Shown: positions 16,723 through 25,341, counted from the first letter of the stretch. The stretch: 47,505 nt of DNA from an uncultured Algimonas sp. (GCA_937923575.1 CALDUL010000083.1:1-47505), one strand, 5' to 3'. The notes: a model not told the origin generated them from the sequence alone. Translations and numbers: made by a program.

Positions 16723-17976
16723 ATGCCCAAACGCCAAAGACGCAAATTGCGTACTGTGCACAAGGTCGTGACTGGCCTCATCCTCGCTGTGGTCGTGATC
16801 GTTGTGACGGGCGTGCTGACCTGGCGCGACGATATCTTCCAGACGATTCAGGATCCGCGCCAGCCCTTTCAGACCTACGAGCCGCCCGCGGCTCCGGACT
16901 ACGCGACTGCGGAAAGCTGGTTGAGCCAGCCAGATCTGTCAGTCGATCCGTTCGAGCTGGATGAAAAGGGCGACGTTTTTGTCGTGGTGCCGAGCGTCTA
17001 TCGCGGTGGCGAACACTACAATCTGCCAAGCGATGATCTGCGCCGAAAGACCAAGCTGCAGCGGATCGTGCGGCCGAATTACGTCACACCCTACGGCGAT
17101 GCGGGTCGGCTATTCGCCCCCTATTACCGGCAGGCCTCCCTTTACAGCTATATGACCCAGCGAGAGGACGCACGGCTCGCACAGGAATTCGCCTATCAGG
17201 ATGTGCGGCGCGCCTTTGAGGTCTTCCTGACCCAAAGCCCGCCTGAGCGGCCCATCGTCCTTGTGGGCCACAATCAAGGCGCGGCGCATGTGACGCGTCT
17301 GCTGCATGATTTCTTCTCAGGCGACAGCCCGCTCAGCAAGCGCTTGGCCGTGGCCTATGTCATCGACTACCCCGTACCGCTGGATTTGTTCGACGATGCG
17401 CTATCCCCGCTTTCTCCGTGCGAAGGTCCGTCCGATACAGGCTGCGTTGCCGCATTTGGCACCTTCATGCCGGGCGAAACATCGAATGCGGAGCGCTTTG
17501 CAGAGCGTCTGCTTGTGCATGATGGCGACGATTTCGCCTCCGTCGAGAACCGTCCCCTCAGCTGCATCAATCCTCTGACTTGGAGCCGGACGGAGGACTA
17601 TGCGCCGGAGCGACTGCACAAGGGCGGCGTGGCGGCGGAAGGGTTGGAGCCGGATATACGCCCTGCCGCGCAGCCCAACCAAGTCGGCGCGCAGTGTTTG
17701 GATGGCCTGCTGTTTGTCGACAAGCCGCGGTCTCGCAGCTTGCGGCGTCCTCTGATGGTCGGCGGCAAGTTCCGGACACTGCCGTCCAACCTCTTCTACG
17801 AAGACCTGAAACAGAATGCGGTCGCACGGGTCGACGCGCTGCTGGCAAGCGGGACATTGCCAAAACGCGCGGAACGGTTGGACAATTTCGAGTTGGAAGA
17901 GATCGAGGTCAATCCGGTGACACCCGCGACCGACAAGCCCCCTACGGCAACCTTTCCTGAGGATGAAAAGCGCTAG
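16723..17976 (+). CDS. DUF3089-like alpha/beta-hydrolase-fold protein with Asn at the nucleophile position
   Basis: A 417-residue protein with an N-terminal membrane anchor (VVTGLILAVVVIVVTGVLTW, about residues 15-34) and a large domain that looks like DUF3089, an alpha/beta-hydrolase-related family. Family-like stretches are DVFVVVPSVYRGGEHYN and RLFAPYYRQASLYSY. The nucleophile elbow normally reads GHSQG; here it is GHNQG, with Asn184 encoded by AAT at 17272-17274. The protein may therefore be catalytically inactive or use other chemistry. Start ATG 16723 is chosen over an in-frame TTG at 16702. It is divergent from DUF502; the tail is acidic and proline-rich. Family assignment is by pattern only. 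Confidence 0.75.
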   Translation: MPKRQRRKLRTVHKVVTGLILAVVVIVVTGVLTWRDDIFQTIQDPRQPFQTYEPPAAPDYATAESWLSQPDLSVDPFELDEKGDVFVVVPSVYRGGEHYNLPSDDLRRKTKLQRIVRPNYVTPYGDAGRLFAPYYRQASLYSYMTQREDARLAQEFAYQDVRRAFEVFLTQSPPERPIVLVGHNQGAAHVTRLLHDFFSGDSPLSKRLAVAYVIDYPVPLDLFDDALSPLSPCEGPSDTGCVAAFGTFMPGETSNAERFAERLLVHDGDDFASVENRPLSCINPLTWSRTEDYAPERLHKGGVAAEGLEPDIRPAAQPNQVGAQCLDGLLFVDKPRSRSLRRPLMVGGKFRTLPSNLFYEDLKQNAVARVDALLASGTLPKRAERLDNFELEEIEVNPVTPATDKPPTATFPEDEKR

Positions 17977-18009
17977 CGGGTCCGTCTCGAAGCTGGCATT
18001 GAGCGGAGC

Positions 18010-19005
18010 ATGATAGCCAACTCCGTCATTGATCTTATCGGCAATACGCCGCTCCTGAAACTTAAAGACGCGTCGAAGATGACCGGCTGCGAAATTTACG
18101 GAAAAGCGGAGTTCTTCAACCCCGGCCAATCGGTAAAGGACCGCGCCGCTCTCTGGATCATCCGGGATGCGGAGAAGTCAGGCGCATTAAAGCCCGGCGG
18201 TGTGGTTGTCGAAGGCACGGCGGGCAACACCGGCATTGGTCTGGCCGTCGTCTGCTCCGCGCTCGGCTACCGCTGCAAGATCGTCATGCCGCGCACGCAG
18301 AGCCAGGAGAAGAAGGACGCCGTGAAACTGCTCGGTGCGGAGCTGATCGAGGTCGATGCCGTTCCCTACTCCAATCCCGGCAATTATGTTCACGTGTCAG
18401 AACGCCTCGCAAAGGATCTATCTGCGTCCGAGCCAAATGGTGCGGTCTGGGCCAACCAGTTTGACAATATCGCCAACCGCCAGGCCCATATCGACGGGAC
18501 CTCCAAAGAAGTTTGGGAGCAAACGGGCGGCAGTGTCGATGGCTTCGTCTGCGCGGTCGGGACGGGCGGCACTCTGGGCGGTATGTCCATCGGGCTGAAA
18601 GCCATGAACCCGGACATCAAGATCGGTCTTGCCGATCCGTATGGCTCTAAGATGTGGGCCTACTATGACCACGGAGAACTGGAGACCGAAGGCAACTCAA
18701 TCACCGAGGGCATTGGTCAGGGACGCATTACGGCGAATTTGCAGGACGTCATCGTCGACAGCGCCTACCGGATCAGTGACACGGAAGCGCTGCAAATAAT
18801 CTTTGAGCTCAACCAACTGGAAGGTATCTGCCTCGGCGGGTCCTCCGGAATCAATATTGCCGGCGCGATCCACATGGCACGCGAAATGGGGCCGGGTCAC
18901 ACCATCGTGACGATCCTCTGCGACTATGGTCAGCGCTATCAGTCCAAGGTCTACAACCCGGAATTCCTGAAGGAGCGCGGCTTGCCCGTGCCCAGCTGGC
19001 TGTGA
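18010..19005 (+). CDS. cysK: Cysteine synthase A (O-acetylserine sulfhydrylase)
   Basis: A 331-residue PLP enzyme that makes cysteine from O-acetylserine and sulfide. The PLP lysine is K43 in NPGQSVKDRAA, the TAGNTGIG loop holds the substrate carboxylate, and GTGGTLGG binds the cofactor phosphate. Length fits the slightly long alphaproteobacterial type, though family relatives such as cystathionine beta-synthase-like enzymes share the motifs. The stop overlaps the sulfurtransferase start by 4 bp (GTGA), beginning a coupled sulfur set with metC. Confidence 0.93.
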   Translation: MIANSVIDLIGNTPLLKLKDASKMTGCEIYGKAEFFNPGQSVKDRAALWIIRDAEKSGALKPGGVVVEGTAGNTGIGLAVVCSALGYRCKIVMPRTQSQEKKDAVKLLGAELIEVDAVPYSNPGNYVHVSERLAKDLSASEPNGAVWANQFDNIANRQAHIDGTSKEVWEQTGGSVDGFVCAVGTGGTLGGMSIGLKAMNPDIKIGLADPYGSKMWAYYDHGELETEGNSITEGIGQGRITANLQDVIVDSAYRISDTEALQIIFELNQLEGICLGGSSGINIAGAIHMAREMGPGHTIVTILCDYGQRYQSKVYNPEFLKERGLPVPSWL

Positions 19006-19778
19006 TCCAGACGATCACGGCGAGTGCTGCGCAGGCGCTGGCCGAGCAAGGTCTGGTGCAGCTCCTCGACGGGACGTGGCAAATTGGCGGCGCTAGTCCG
19101 GAGCGCGGTTTCCTCGCGCACACCACGGCGTCGGTCGATACGACTGCGTTGAAAACCGCTTCGCCTGCGGACCGTGTTTCCATCGCGCCTGATGTCTTCG
19201 CGGCATCGGGTGTCGTCGGCGGCACAGCGGTGTGTGTCTATGACCGCGCAGGCTTCTTCTCCGCGCCTTGGGTGGCTTGGTTGCTGGCATCGCACGGACA
19301 CGCCGTGTCTCTCGTGTCGGGTTGGGGAGACGAAGCGCCGTTCGGGGGCGCAGCCGCGGCTGACGTGTTCAGTGAGGCGCTCCCGAAGGCCATGAACGTC
19401 GATAAATCCGATGTGCTAGCGGCCATCGGGACGAAAACGCAGATCATCGACGCGCGCTCACCCGGTCGGTTCAACGGCACGGAGAAAGAGCCGCGTCAGG
19501 GGTGCCGATCCGGCCACATTCCCGGCAGCCTGAACCTGCACTACCGAACCGTTGTCCAAGACGGATACTTTATCGACGTCGAAGATATTGCAGAAATCGC
19601 TGCGCGTGTCGGAATCGATACGTCTCTCCCCATTCTCACGACATGTGGTTCGGGCGTGACAGCGTCGCTGATTGCGGTTGCGCTCAAGCGTATTGGTGCG
19701 GAAGAGGTCCGCGTCTATCAGGGATCATGGGCGGAATGGGGCATGGATGACAGCCTGCCGGTGGAGGTCGCAGCATGA
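19002..19778 (+). CDS. Sulfurtransferase (two rhodanese domains)
   Basis: A 258-residue two-domain rhodanese-family protein of the thiosulfate/3-mercaptopyruvate sulfurtransferase type. The N-terminal domain has the inactive-type layout and the C-terminal domain carries the active loop CGSGVTA with Cys215. DARSPGRFNG and GHIPGSLNL are typical rhodanese stretches. The loop sequence favours mercaptopyruvate or thiosulfate as sulfur donor without deciding between them. The start is GTG at 19002, inside the cysK stop, and its own stop overlaps metC by 4 bp. Expression coupled to cysteine synthesis and cystathionine lysis suggests a persulfide-handling role. Confidence 0.9.
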   Translation: MIQTITASAAQALAEQGLVQLLDGTWQIGGASPERGFLAHTTASVDTTALKTASPADRVSIAPDVFAASGVVGGTAVCVYDRAGFFSAPWVAWLLASHGHAVSLVSGWGDEAPFGGAAAADVFSEALPKAMNVDKSDVLAAIGTKTQIIDARSPGRFNGTEKEPRQGCRSGHIPGSLNLHYRTVVQDGYFIDVEDIAEIAARVGIDTSLPILTTCGSGVTASLIAVALKRIGAEEVRVYQGSWAEWGMDDSLPVEVAA

Positions 19779-20941
19779 TGGATGGGCGCAATAGCAAGCA
19801 CGACCGTAGCACGTCCTTTGCACATCTAGGTCGCCCGGCGGCTGGGCTCGGCACACCCGTCAATCCGGCCGTGGAGCGCGCATCGACGCTATTGTTCGAA
19901 CGCTCCGAGGATCTCTACCGCGACGATATTCGCGGCTATGGTCGTCATGGCTCGGGCGTGCATGACGCATTGAAGGCACTGTTCTGCGATCTGGAAGGGG
20001 GCGTTGCGGCACAGCTCTATCCATCCGGTGTCATGGCCTGCACGCAGCCTGTGTTGAGCTTCGTCAAACCCGGCGATCATGTTCTGCTGACCGACAGCGC
20101 CTATGGGCCGACGCGCTTTTTCGGGCAGACTTTCCTGCGTCAGATGGGCGTGGAACTGGAGCTCTATAATCCGCACATCGGCGCTGGGATCAGCGAATTG
20201 ATGCGCGAGACGACCTCCGTCGTCCTGTTGGAATCGCCCGGCTCGCTGACGTTTGAGATCCAGGATGTGCCTACGATATGCAAAGCTGCCCGGGAAGCTG
20301 GAGCGGTGTCGATCATAGACAACACTTGGAGCGCTGGGCTCACGCTTCACCCGCTTGCGCTGGGTGCCGACATCTCCACCCATTCCGCGACGAAATATTT
20401 TGGCGGACATGGCGACTTGCTGTTCGGCGCCGCCGTCTGCGCGCGCGAAGATCATGCGACCAAGCTGGCCAAAACAGCGAAGCAGCTCGGTGTGGCAAGC
20501 TCGCCCGACGATGCTTACCAAGTCCTGCGGGGCTTCCGCTCCGTGACCACACGCTTCGACAAACAGGCCGCGACGGCGCAAGCCCTTGCCGATTGGCTCG
20601 GCGAGCATGACGAGGTCGTTCAAGTGCTGCACCCGGGCCATCCAGACCATCCCGATCACGCCCTTTGGCAGCGGGACTTCACGGGTGGAGGGTGCCTCTT
20701 CTCTGTCGTGCTGACCGAGCGCTCCACGGCGCGTGTGGATGCCTTTATCAACGCGCTGCAGCTCTTCGGTATCGGCTATTCCTACGGCGGCTATGAGTCG
20801 CTCGCTATCCACTGCGACCCGCAGCTGAAGCGCCGTCACGCGGACGCCCTTCCCGGCCCGCTCGTGCGCTTTGCCTGCGGACTCGAAGACGCAGGCGATC
20901 TGATTTCTGACATCGAGCAGGCCTTTGCAACGTCTGCGTAG
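19775..20941 (+). CDS. metC: Cystathionine beta-lyase (PLP-dependent, Cys/Met metabolism)
   Basis: A 388-residue enzyme of the Cys/Met metabolism PLP family. The PLP lysine is K207 in HSATKYFGGH, DNTWSAGL holds the ring-stacking region, and YSYGGYESL near the C-terminus is typical of cystathionine beta-lyases of the alphaproteobacterial type. It would convert cystathionine to homocysteine, pyruvate and ammonia. Gamma-lyase or sulfhydrylase activity is possible in this family. It is coupled by 4 bp to the sulfurtransferase and overlaps the following lipoprotein gene by 17 bp. Confidence 0.9.
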   Translation: MMDGRNSKHDRSTSFAHLGRPAAGLGTPVNPAVERASTLLFERSEDLYRDDIRGYGRHGSGVHDALKALFCDLEGGVAAQLYPSGVMACTQPVLSFVKPGDHVLLTDSAYGPTRFFGQTFLRQMGVELELYNPHIGAGISELMRETTSVVLLESPGSLTFEIQDVPTICKAAREAGAVSIIDNTWSAGLTLHPLALGADISTHSATKYFGGHGDLLFGAAVCAREDHATKLAKTAKQLGVASSPDDAYQVLRGFRSVTTRFDKQAATAQALADWLGEHDEVVQVLHPGHPDHPDHALWQRDFTGGGCLFSVVLTERSTARVDAFINALQLFGIGYSYGGYESLAIHCDPQLKRRHADALPGPLVRFACGLEDAGDLISDIEQAFATSA

Positions 20942-22115
20942 CGCGCTCTGGGCGGCGGCAAAGCTGTCTGCGATAGCTGGTTGCGTCGCTCTGGGGTCGT
21001 GCTCGACTGCGCGTACTATCTTGAAGACAGCGTCGACCGATCGGCCAGATTCCGCACAGATACAGACTGTCTTGCCGGCCTTCCCCCGCGACACGACACT
21101 GCGCCTGCTGGAGCGGGAGCTATACGGCCCCGTTGTGGCGCCTCAGCGCTTTGAGATTATCGCGGCTGAGACGGTAAGTGTCGGGACCGGGACACTCCAT
21201 CATTGGAGGCTCAAGCTGAGCTACCCCGGTGGATCGCGAGAGCTTCTCGTCGCCGCGCTCATGCCGGAAGACGTTTCCGATGCTCCGGTATTCAGCACAC
21301 AGAATTTTTGCCCCACACAGGATGTGTTGCCGTTTGAAGCGCTGCCACCCAAATCGGTGGGCGGCTTCGATTGTTCTGGTGGCGGGATAGGCGGTTGGCT
21401 GATGAAGAGTGTTTTTGGTCGGCATATTGTCGAACCGCCGCTCGACAAAATCGTTGCCAACGGTTTCGGATTGGTGGCCGTCTATCCGAGCGAAGTTGTC
21501 CCCGACAGTGCGCGCCCCGGCTCGCTGGCGCTGGCAGAGCTTTTCCCAGACAGTGACCGCCCCGGTGCACTCGCGCTTTGGGCCGGACTACACGACACTG
21601 TGGCGGAGCTCATCACGCAGGAGTTGGGTAAGCGCGAAATCATCGCCTACGGCCATTCACGCTACGGCAAGACCGCGCTGCTGGCGGGCGCGTGGTTTGA
21701 TCGGATCGACGGCGTCGTCGCGCATCAGAGTGGGACCTTAGGCGCATCGGACATGCGCGACCGCGACGGCGAGCCGCTCGACGCGCTGGTCCGTGCCTAT
21801 CCGCATTGGGGCCGCGCCGATCTGTCTGCGCGGTCTGAAGACCCTTTTAGGCTCCCTCGCCCGGCTCAGCTCCTACAGGCGATCGGCGGCAAGCCCGTCT
21901 TGCTAGGCAATGCGCAACGCGATGTCTGGTCGGACCCGACCGGCGCCTGGACGGAAAGCTATGCGGCTTGGGGCAATGACTTTGGGGCTCCGACGCCCGG
22001 TACCTTCGATGCGTCCGCCGCAAAGGCCTTCTGGCTACGTCCCGGAACGCACGGCGTCGTCAAGGAGGATTGGGAGGCGTTTCTTGACTGGGCTAACGAA
22101 AATTTTCAGGAGTAG
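20925..22115 (+). CDS. CE15/glucuronoyl-esterase-like lipoprotein hydrolase
   Basis: A 396-residue alpha/beta hydrolase with the CE15-type nucleophile elbow GHSRYGKTAL (Ser245), close to the GCSRxGK motif of 4-O-methyl-glucuronoyl methylesterases, and a late PGTHGVV histidine. The N-terminus MQRLRSALWAAAKLSAIAGC continues to a lipobox LGSC, so export and lipidation are likely. The start is TTG at 20925 inside the metC end (17-bp overlap); no better upstream or nearby start keeps the signal peptide. In wood-degrading organisms the family cleaves lignin-carbohydrate esters. Here the substrate is unknown, and the neighbours are sulfur-metabolism genes. Convergent with fkbM (10-bp overlap). Confidence 0.78.
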   Translation: MQRLRSALWAAAKLSAIAGCVALGSCSTARTILKTASTDRPDSAQIQTVLPAFPRDTTLRLLERELYGPVVAPQRFEIIAAETVSVGTGTLHHWRLKLSYPGGSRELLVAALMPEDVSDAPVFSTQNFCPTQDVLPFEALPPKSVGGFDCSGGGIGGWLMKSVFGRHIVEPPLDKIVANGFGLVAVYPSEVVPDSARPGSLALAELFPDSDRPGALALWAGLHDTVAELITQELGKREIIAYGHSRYGKTALLAGAWFDRIDGVVAHQSGTLGASDMRDRDGEPLDALVRAYPHWGRADLSARSEDPFRLPRPAQLLQAIGGKPVLLGNAQRDVWSDPTGAWTESYAAWGNDFGAPTPGTFDASAAKAFWLRPGTHGVVKEDWEAFLDWANENFQE

Positions 22116-22960
22116 TGCTGCAGTCCGTGTCGCTGACGTACGACCAGGATATCCCGCCCCACACTCCCTTCGGCTGTTTCCGCGTCAAAGACTTTGATCT
22201 GCGCGTCCTCGTGAAGATAGAGCAGCTGTCCGCCACGGCCCAGGCGTTGCATCACGTCATCATAGCCGTAGTGCCGACCAAGATTGACCTCACAGACGAT
22301 CGTGGGATCATAGGTGTCAAACAGCGCTTTCCCGCTATCGAGAACATCCAGCTCAGCGCCCTCGACGTCGATTTTCACGACGTCCAGCCGGTCGAAGTCC
22401 TCGGTACGTAGAGGCTCGACAGCGAAGTCGTGGACTTCGCCAACCGCAGCGGCGGCTTCAACCGACTCGCCCTCCTGCAGAAAGCGGCCATTATGCGGCT
22501 CCAGATCGTGGCGAAGGAAGGTCTGCGTCGTGGCAGCCTCAACATTGGCAATACCCGCGTTGACGACGCGAGAGCGCCCGCCCAAGCCGTTCAGCGACAC
22601 GGATTTCGTGAGGCAGTCGTGGACGTCCGTTGCGGGCTCGAACGACGTAATCCGTCCGTCCGGCGCGTTAAGAAGCCCTGCTAAAACCGTGAAATATCCG
22701 TGATTTGCGCCGATATCCAGAACATGATCGCCCGGTTTCACGATCTGCGCCATGTAGCGGGTTAGCCAGAATTCCCAGAAGCCGTCAAAGATCAGGTGCG
22801 GCGCCATGCCTGTGTAGTCGCCGCGCACCAGGAATTTGCACTGCCCGAGAATCTGACAGAGCACGATGTCCCGCCCGAGAAAGGCATTGCGGCTTTGCGA
22901 CACGAACCACGCCTGCGCCTCAGCGCGCGAGGTCTTTAGCAGTCGCGTGCGCAGGTCCAT
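22106..22960 (-). CDS. FkbM family methyltransferase
   Basis: A 284-residue SAM-dependent methyltransferase of the FkbM family, whose members often O-methylate sugars or polyketides. Motif I is DHVLDIGANHGYFT near residues 78-91, an acidic SFEPATD follows, and the family stretch VVKIDVEGAELDVLD is near residue 195. Length is normal. The start lies 20 bases after the CCA end of tRNA-Arg on the same strand, so the message is probably co-transcribed with the tRNA and released by tRNA processing. Substrate unknown. Confidence 0.88.
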   Translation of the reverse strand: MDLRTRLLKTSRAEAQAWFVSQSRNAFLGRDIVLCQILGQCKFLVRGDYTGMAPHLIFDGFWEFWLTRYMAQIVKPGDHVLDIGANHGYFTVLAGLLNAPDGRITSFEPATDVHDCLTKSVSLNGLGGRSRVVNAGIANVEAATTQTFLRHDLEPHNGRFLQEGESVEAAAAVGEVHDFAVEPLRTEDFDRLDVVKIDVEGAELDVLDSGKALFDTYDPTIVCEVNLGRHYGYDDVMQRLGRGGQLLYLHEDAQIKVFDAETAEGSVGRDILVVRQRHGLQHYS

Positions 22961-22980
22961 TTACGTGTCCGTCAAAGTGG

Positions 22981-23057
22981 TGGCGACCCCGGGAGGACTT
23001 GAACCCCCAACCTGCTGATTAGAAGTCAGCTGCTCTATCCAGTTGAGCTACGAGGCC
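22981..23057 (-). tRNA. tRNA-Arg (anticodon TCT)
   Basis: A 77-base cloverleaf with encoded CCA. The acceptor GGCCTCG pairs with CGGGGTC using two G-U pairs. The anticodon stem-loop CTGACTTCTAATCAG gives TCT, reading AGA. The T loop is TTCAAGT. It lies 10 bases after the NDUFS4-type gene and 20 bases before fkbM, all on the minus strand. Confidence 0.95.
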
Positions 23058-23067
23058 GTGCGTTGCG

Positions 23068-23376
23068 CTAATGCGTCCAGGGAAGCTTGCGGTCAAAGGC
23101 GAAGTTGTCGGCATAGGACCGCGGGATGCGTTTTGTCTTGGCATTGCTGCCGTGGACCCGGTGCGGGATGTCGTTGGCCTTGGCGTAGGTCACGGCCTCT
23201 TCCATCGTATCGAACGTCATGCGGATCTGCTCGCGCGTATCGGTCGACACGGCGTTCCCGGTGAGAGGATCGATGCGCATGGGCTCGTCGGTCTCGAACT
23301 CCAGGATCCAATGATGGGTCTTGGCGCGTCCGGACGTCATGGCGGATGGCCGAGGGCGATAGATCTTTGCGTACAT
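23068..23376 (-). CDS. ETC complex I subunit (NDUFS4 type)
   Basis: A 102-residue accessory subunit of NADH:ubiquinone oxidoreductase, equivalent to mitochondrial NDUFS4 and restricted among bacteria mainly to alphaproteobacteria. Family features are the N-terminal AKIYRPRPSAMTSGRAKT, the HHWILEFE core, and IPRSYADNFAFDRKLPWTH at the C-terminus. Length is normal. It would sit on the matrix-like arm of complex I near the NADH module. A GGCGCTAAC element lies just upstream of the ATG and could be a -10-like box. tRNA-Arg follows within 10 bases. Confidence 0.93.
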   Translation of the reverse strand: MYAKIYRPRPSAMTSGRAKTHHWILEFETDEPMRIDPLTGNAVSTDTREQIRMTFDTMEEAVTYAKANDIPHRVHGSNAKTKRIPRSYADNFAFDRKLPWTH

Positions 23377-23413
23377 GCGCCGCCGTTAGCGCCGCACAGC
23401 GTCTAAGACAAGC

Positions 23414-25324
23414 TCACGCACTGTCGCGGTGGAAAGCGGCGCTTAGCAATGACTTCACATCACCCAGCGATTGCGTCGGCGCAGGCTGCGCGCGGGGCGC
23501 GGCTGCCGGCGGTGCTTGTCGACGCAAGGCTGCGCGCGTGTCCTGCACATTGATCGGCCCGCGGCGAATGCCAGACTGAGCGGCGGGTGCCGCGGGTGCA
23601 GCAGGCTTCGGGGTGTTGATGTCATAAGAGCGCGCTTTCCAGCGTTTGTAGACCTGCTCCATAAGCTGAGGCGTCGCCGTGTCCTGTGCCCAGAGCTCGG
23701 TAAAGGAGGCGCTGGAGCTGTGCGGACGATATTCTTCGGCCAGATTGTTGAGCAGCACGCGCATGGGCAGATTGACGGCTTCGCCAAAGACCATGGTCTC
23801 CGCTGTGCCAAGGCTCGGCAGGAAGGACAGCAGCTCTTTTGCTCCGTCGGGCACGGCCGCGCGCACAAAGTTCTGATCGAGCTCGTTAGACAGTCGCATG
23901 GAGAAGATGGTCGAGCATTGCGACAGCGTGTTGGGCTCCAGCTCCGATGGACGCTGCGAGATGATTCCCAGCGACACGCCATATTTCCGGCCCTCTTTCG
24001 CGATACGGCCGATGATTCGGCGTGTGGAGTGGAAGCCGAGCGTCTTGTCGCGCGGGATGTAGCGGTGCGCCTCTTCGCAGACGAGAAGGATCGGGACCTT
24101 CCGTCCGGACCAGGTCGCGATCTCGAAGGCCAGGCGGCTCACGACGGACACGACGATGTTGAGTGTCTCGGACGGAATAGATGAGAAATCGAGAATGGAG
24201 ATCGGCTTGCCCGCAACAGGCAAGCGGAAGATCCGGCCAACGAGCTCGCCGATTTCAAGCGGTTTTGTCTGATTGCGGAAGACGAAGGCGTAGCGTGGAT
24301 CGGCAATAAGCGTCGCGATTCTGCGCTTCAAACGCTTGTAAGGCCCCAAATTGTTGGCGTTTTCCAACTTACCCATCTCGTGATCGAGCAGTTTGACTAC
24401 ATCGCGAATGCGGTAGGGCACGGGGCTGTCGAGGCTAATGTGCGTCGCGCGCGTCAGCTCATGTTCGACATCGTCGAGCTTGACCTGCGTGCTGATGTCG
24501 TTCTTCGCCTGCATTCTGTCAAACAGGCGCTTTGCCTTGAGTATGACTTCGAGAAGGACCTCCTCCTCTTCCCTCGCCTGATCCTTGATTTCGCTAGTGA
24601 GCAGCTCGACGGTTTCGACAAAGTCGAAGAGCCAAAGCGGTAGATCCAGTGTCGCGCCTGTTATGACTTCGGCACGGTCGCCGAAGGATTTGGAATATTC
24701 GTTATGCGGATCGAACAGCACGACGTGGCCGGCCGGATTGGCGTCGAGCACGGCCTGCAAGACCAGCGCCACGGTACAGGATTTACCCGAACCTGTGGAG
24801 CCGATGATGGCGAAGTGTTTGGACAACATGTCGTCCGTGCGGACCTTGGCGATAATCGAATTGTCCTGCTGCAGGCGGCCGATCTCGATGCAGCTGGACG
24901 CCTGTTTGGCGAAGATCAGCTGCAGCTCTTGCGGCGACATGTTGTAGACCGCTTCGTTCAACACGGGGAAGGTGCGGACACCGCGGAAGAACTTGGTTTC
25001 GCGCGTCGTCGGATTGGTCGTGATCTCGCCCATGATGTTCAGCGTCGCCAGGCAACCGTCATTCATGCCCTCATCGTCAGCTGAGCCGATCTTGAGCGAG
25101 CTGACCATGGCCACCACAATGGACTGGCTCGTGATAATTTTAAGAATCGTGCCGATCGAAGCGAGATGCAGCTGATTCTTGCGGATAATCGTCTTGGAAA
25201 TCGAGATTACGGCACTGGACGAACCGACCGTCAGGATGCGGCCGATCTCGACACGCGTATGGGTTGGTTTGGTCGTATTGCCAGGGGCAGTGGCCTGTTT
25301 CAGACCCATTGATGCTGCAGTCAT
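23414..25324 (-). CDS. HerA-like ATPase (DUF87 domain)
   Basis: A 636-residue ATPase of the HerA/FtsK superfamily. An N-terminal HAS-barrel-like region (about 20-110) precedes the DUF87 core, with Walker A GSTGSGKS at 175-182 and a Walker B-like VPILLVCEEAHRYIP near residue 415. The late SQRPSELEP stretch is typical of HerA. The C-terminal 80 residues are Ala/Pro-rich and probably disordered. The archaeal partner nuclease NurA is not next to it. HerA proteins form hexamers that pump DNA in end resection or in defence; the bacterial chromosomal version here has no established role that I know. GAGAGGGG before ATG 25324 supports the start. Confidence 0.88.
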   Translation of the reverse strand: MTAASMGLKQATAPGNTTKPTHTRVEIGRILTVGSSSAVISISKTIIRKNQLHLASIGTILKIITSQSIVVAMVSSLKIGSADDEGMNDGCLATLNIMGEITTNPTTRETKFFRGVRTFPVLNEAVYNMSPQELQLIFAKQASSCIEIGRLQQDNSIIAKVRTDDMLSKHFAIIGSTGSGKSCTVALVLQAVLDANPAGHVVLFDPHNEYSKSFGDRAEVITGATLDLPLWLFDFVETVELLTSEIKDQAREEEEVLLEVILKAKRLFDRMQAKNDISTQVKLDDVEHELTRATHISLDSPVPYRIRDVVKLLDHEMGKLENANNLGPYKRLKRRIATLIADPRYAFVFRNQTKPLEIGELVGRIFRLPVAGKPISILDFSSIPSETLNIVVSVVSRLAFEIATWSGRKVPILLVCEEAHRYIPRDKTLGFHSTRRIIGRIAKEGRKYGVSLGIISQRPSELEPNTLSQCSTIFSMRLSNELDQNFVRAAVPDGAKELLSFLPSLGTAETMVFGEAVNLPMRVLLNNLAEEYRPHSSSASFTELWAQDTATPQLMEQVYKRWKARSYDINTPKPAAPAAPAAQSGIRRGPINVQDTRAALRRQAPPAAAPRAQPAPTQSLGDVKSLLSAAFHRDSA

Positions 25325-25341
25325 GCGATTCCCCTCTCACG

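Noticed and set aside
19889-21094. A 401-codon open frame antisense to metC and the CE15-like gene
   Set aside because: It crosses two real genes on the other strand and has no family features.
22981-23057. tRNA-Arg as an integration site for a mobile island carrying fkbM
   Set aside because: No integrase and no repeat of the tRNA 3' end were seen in the window, and the neighbours are core genes.
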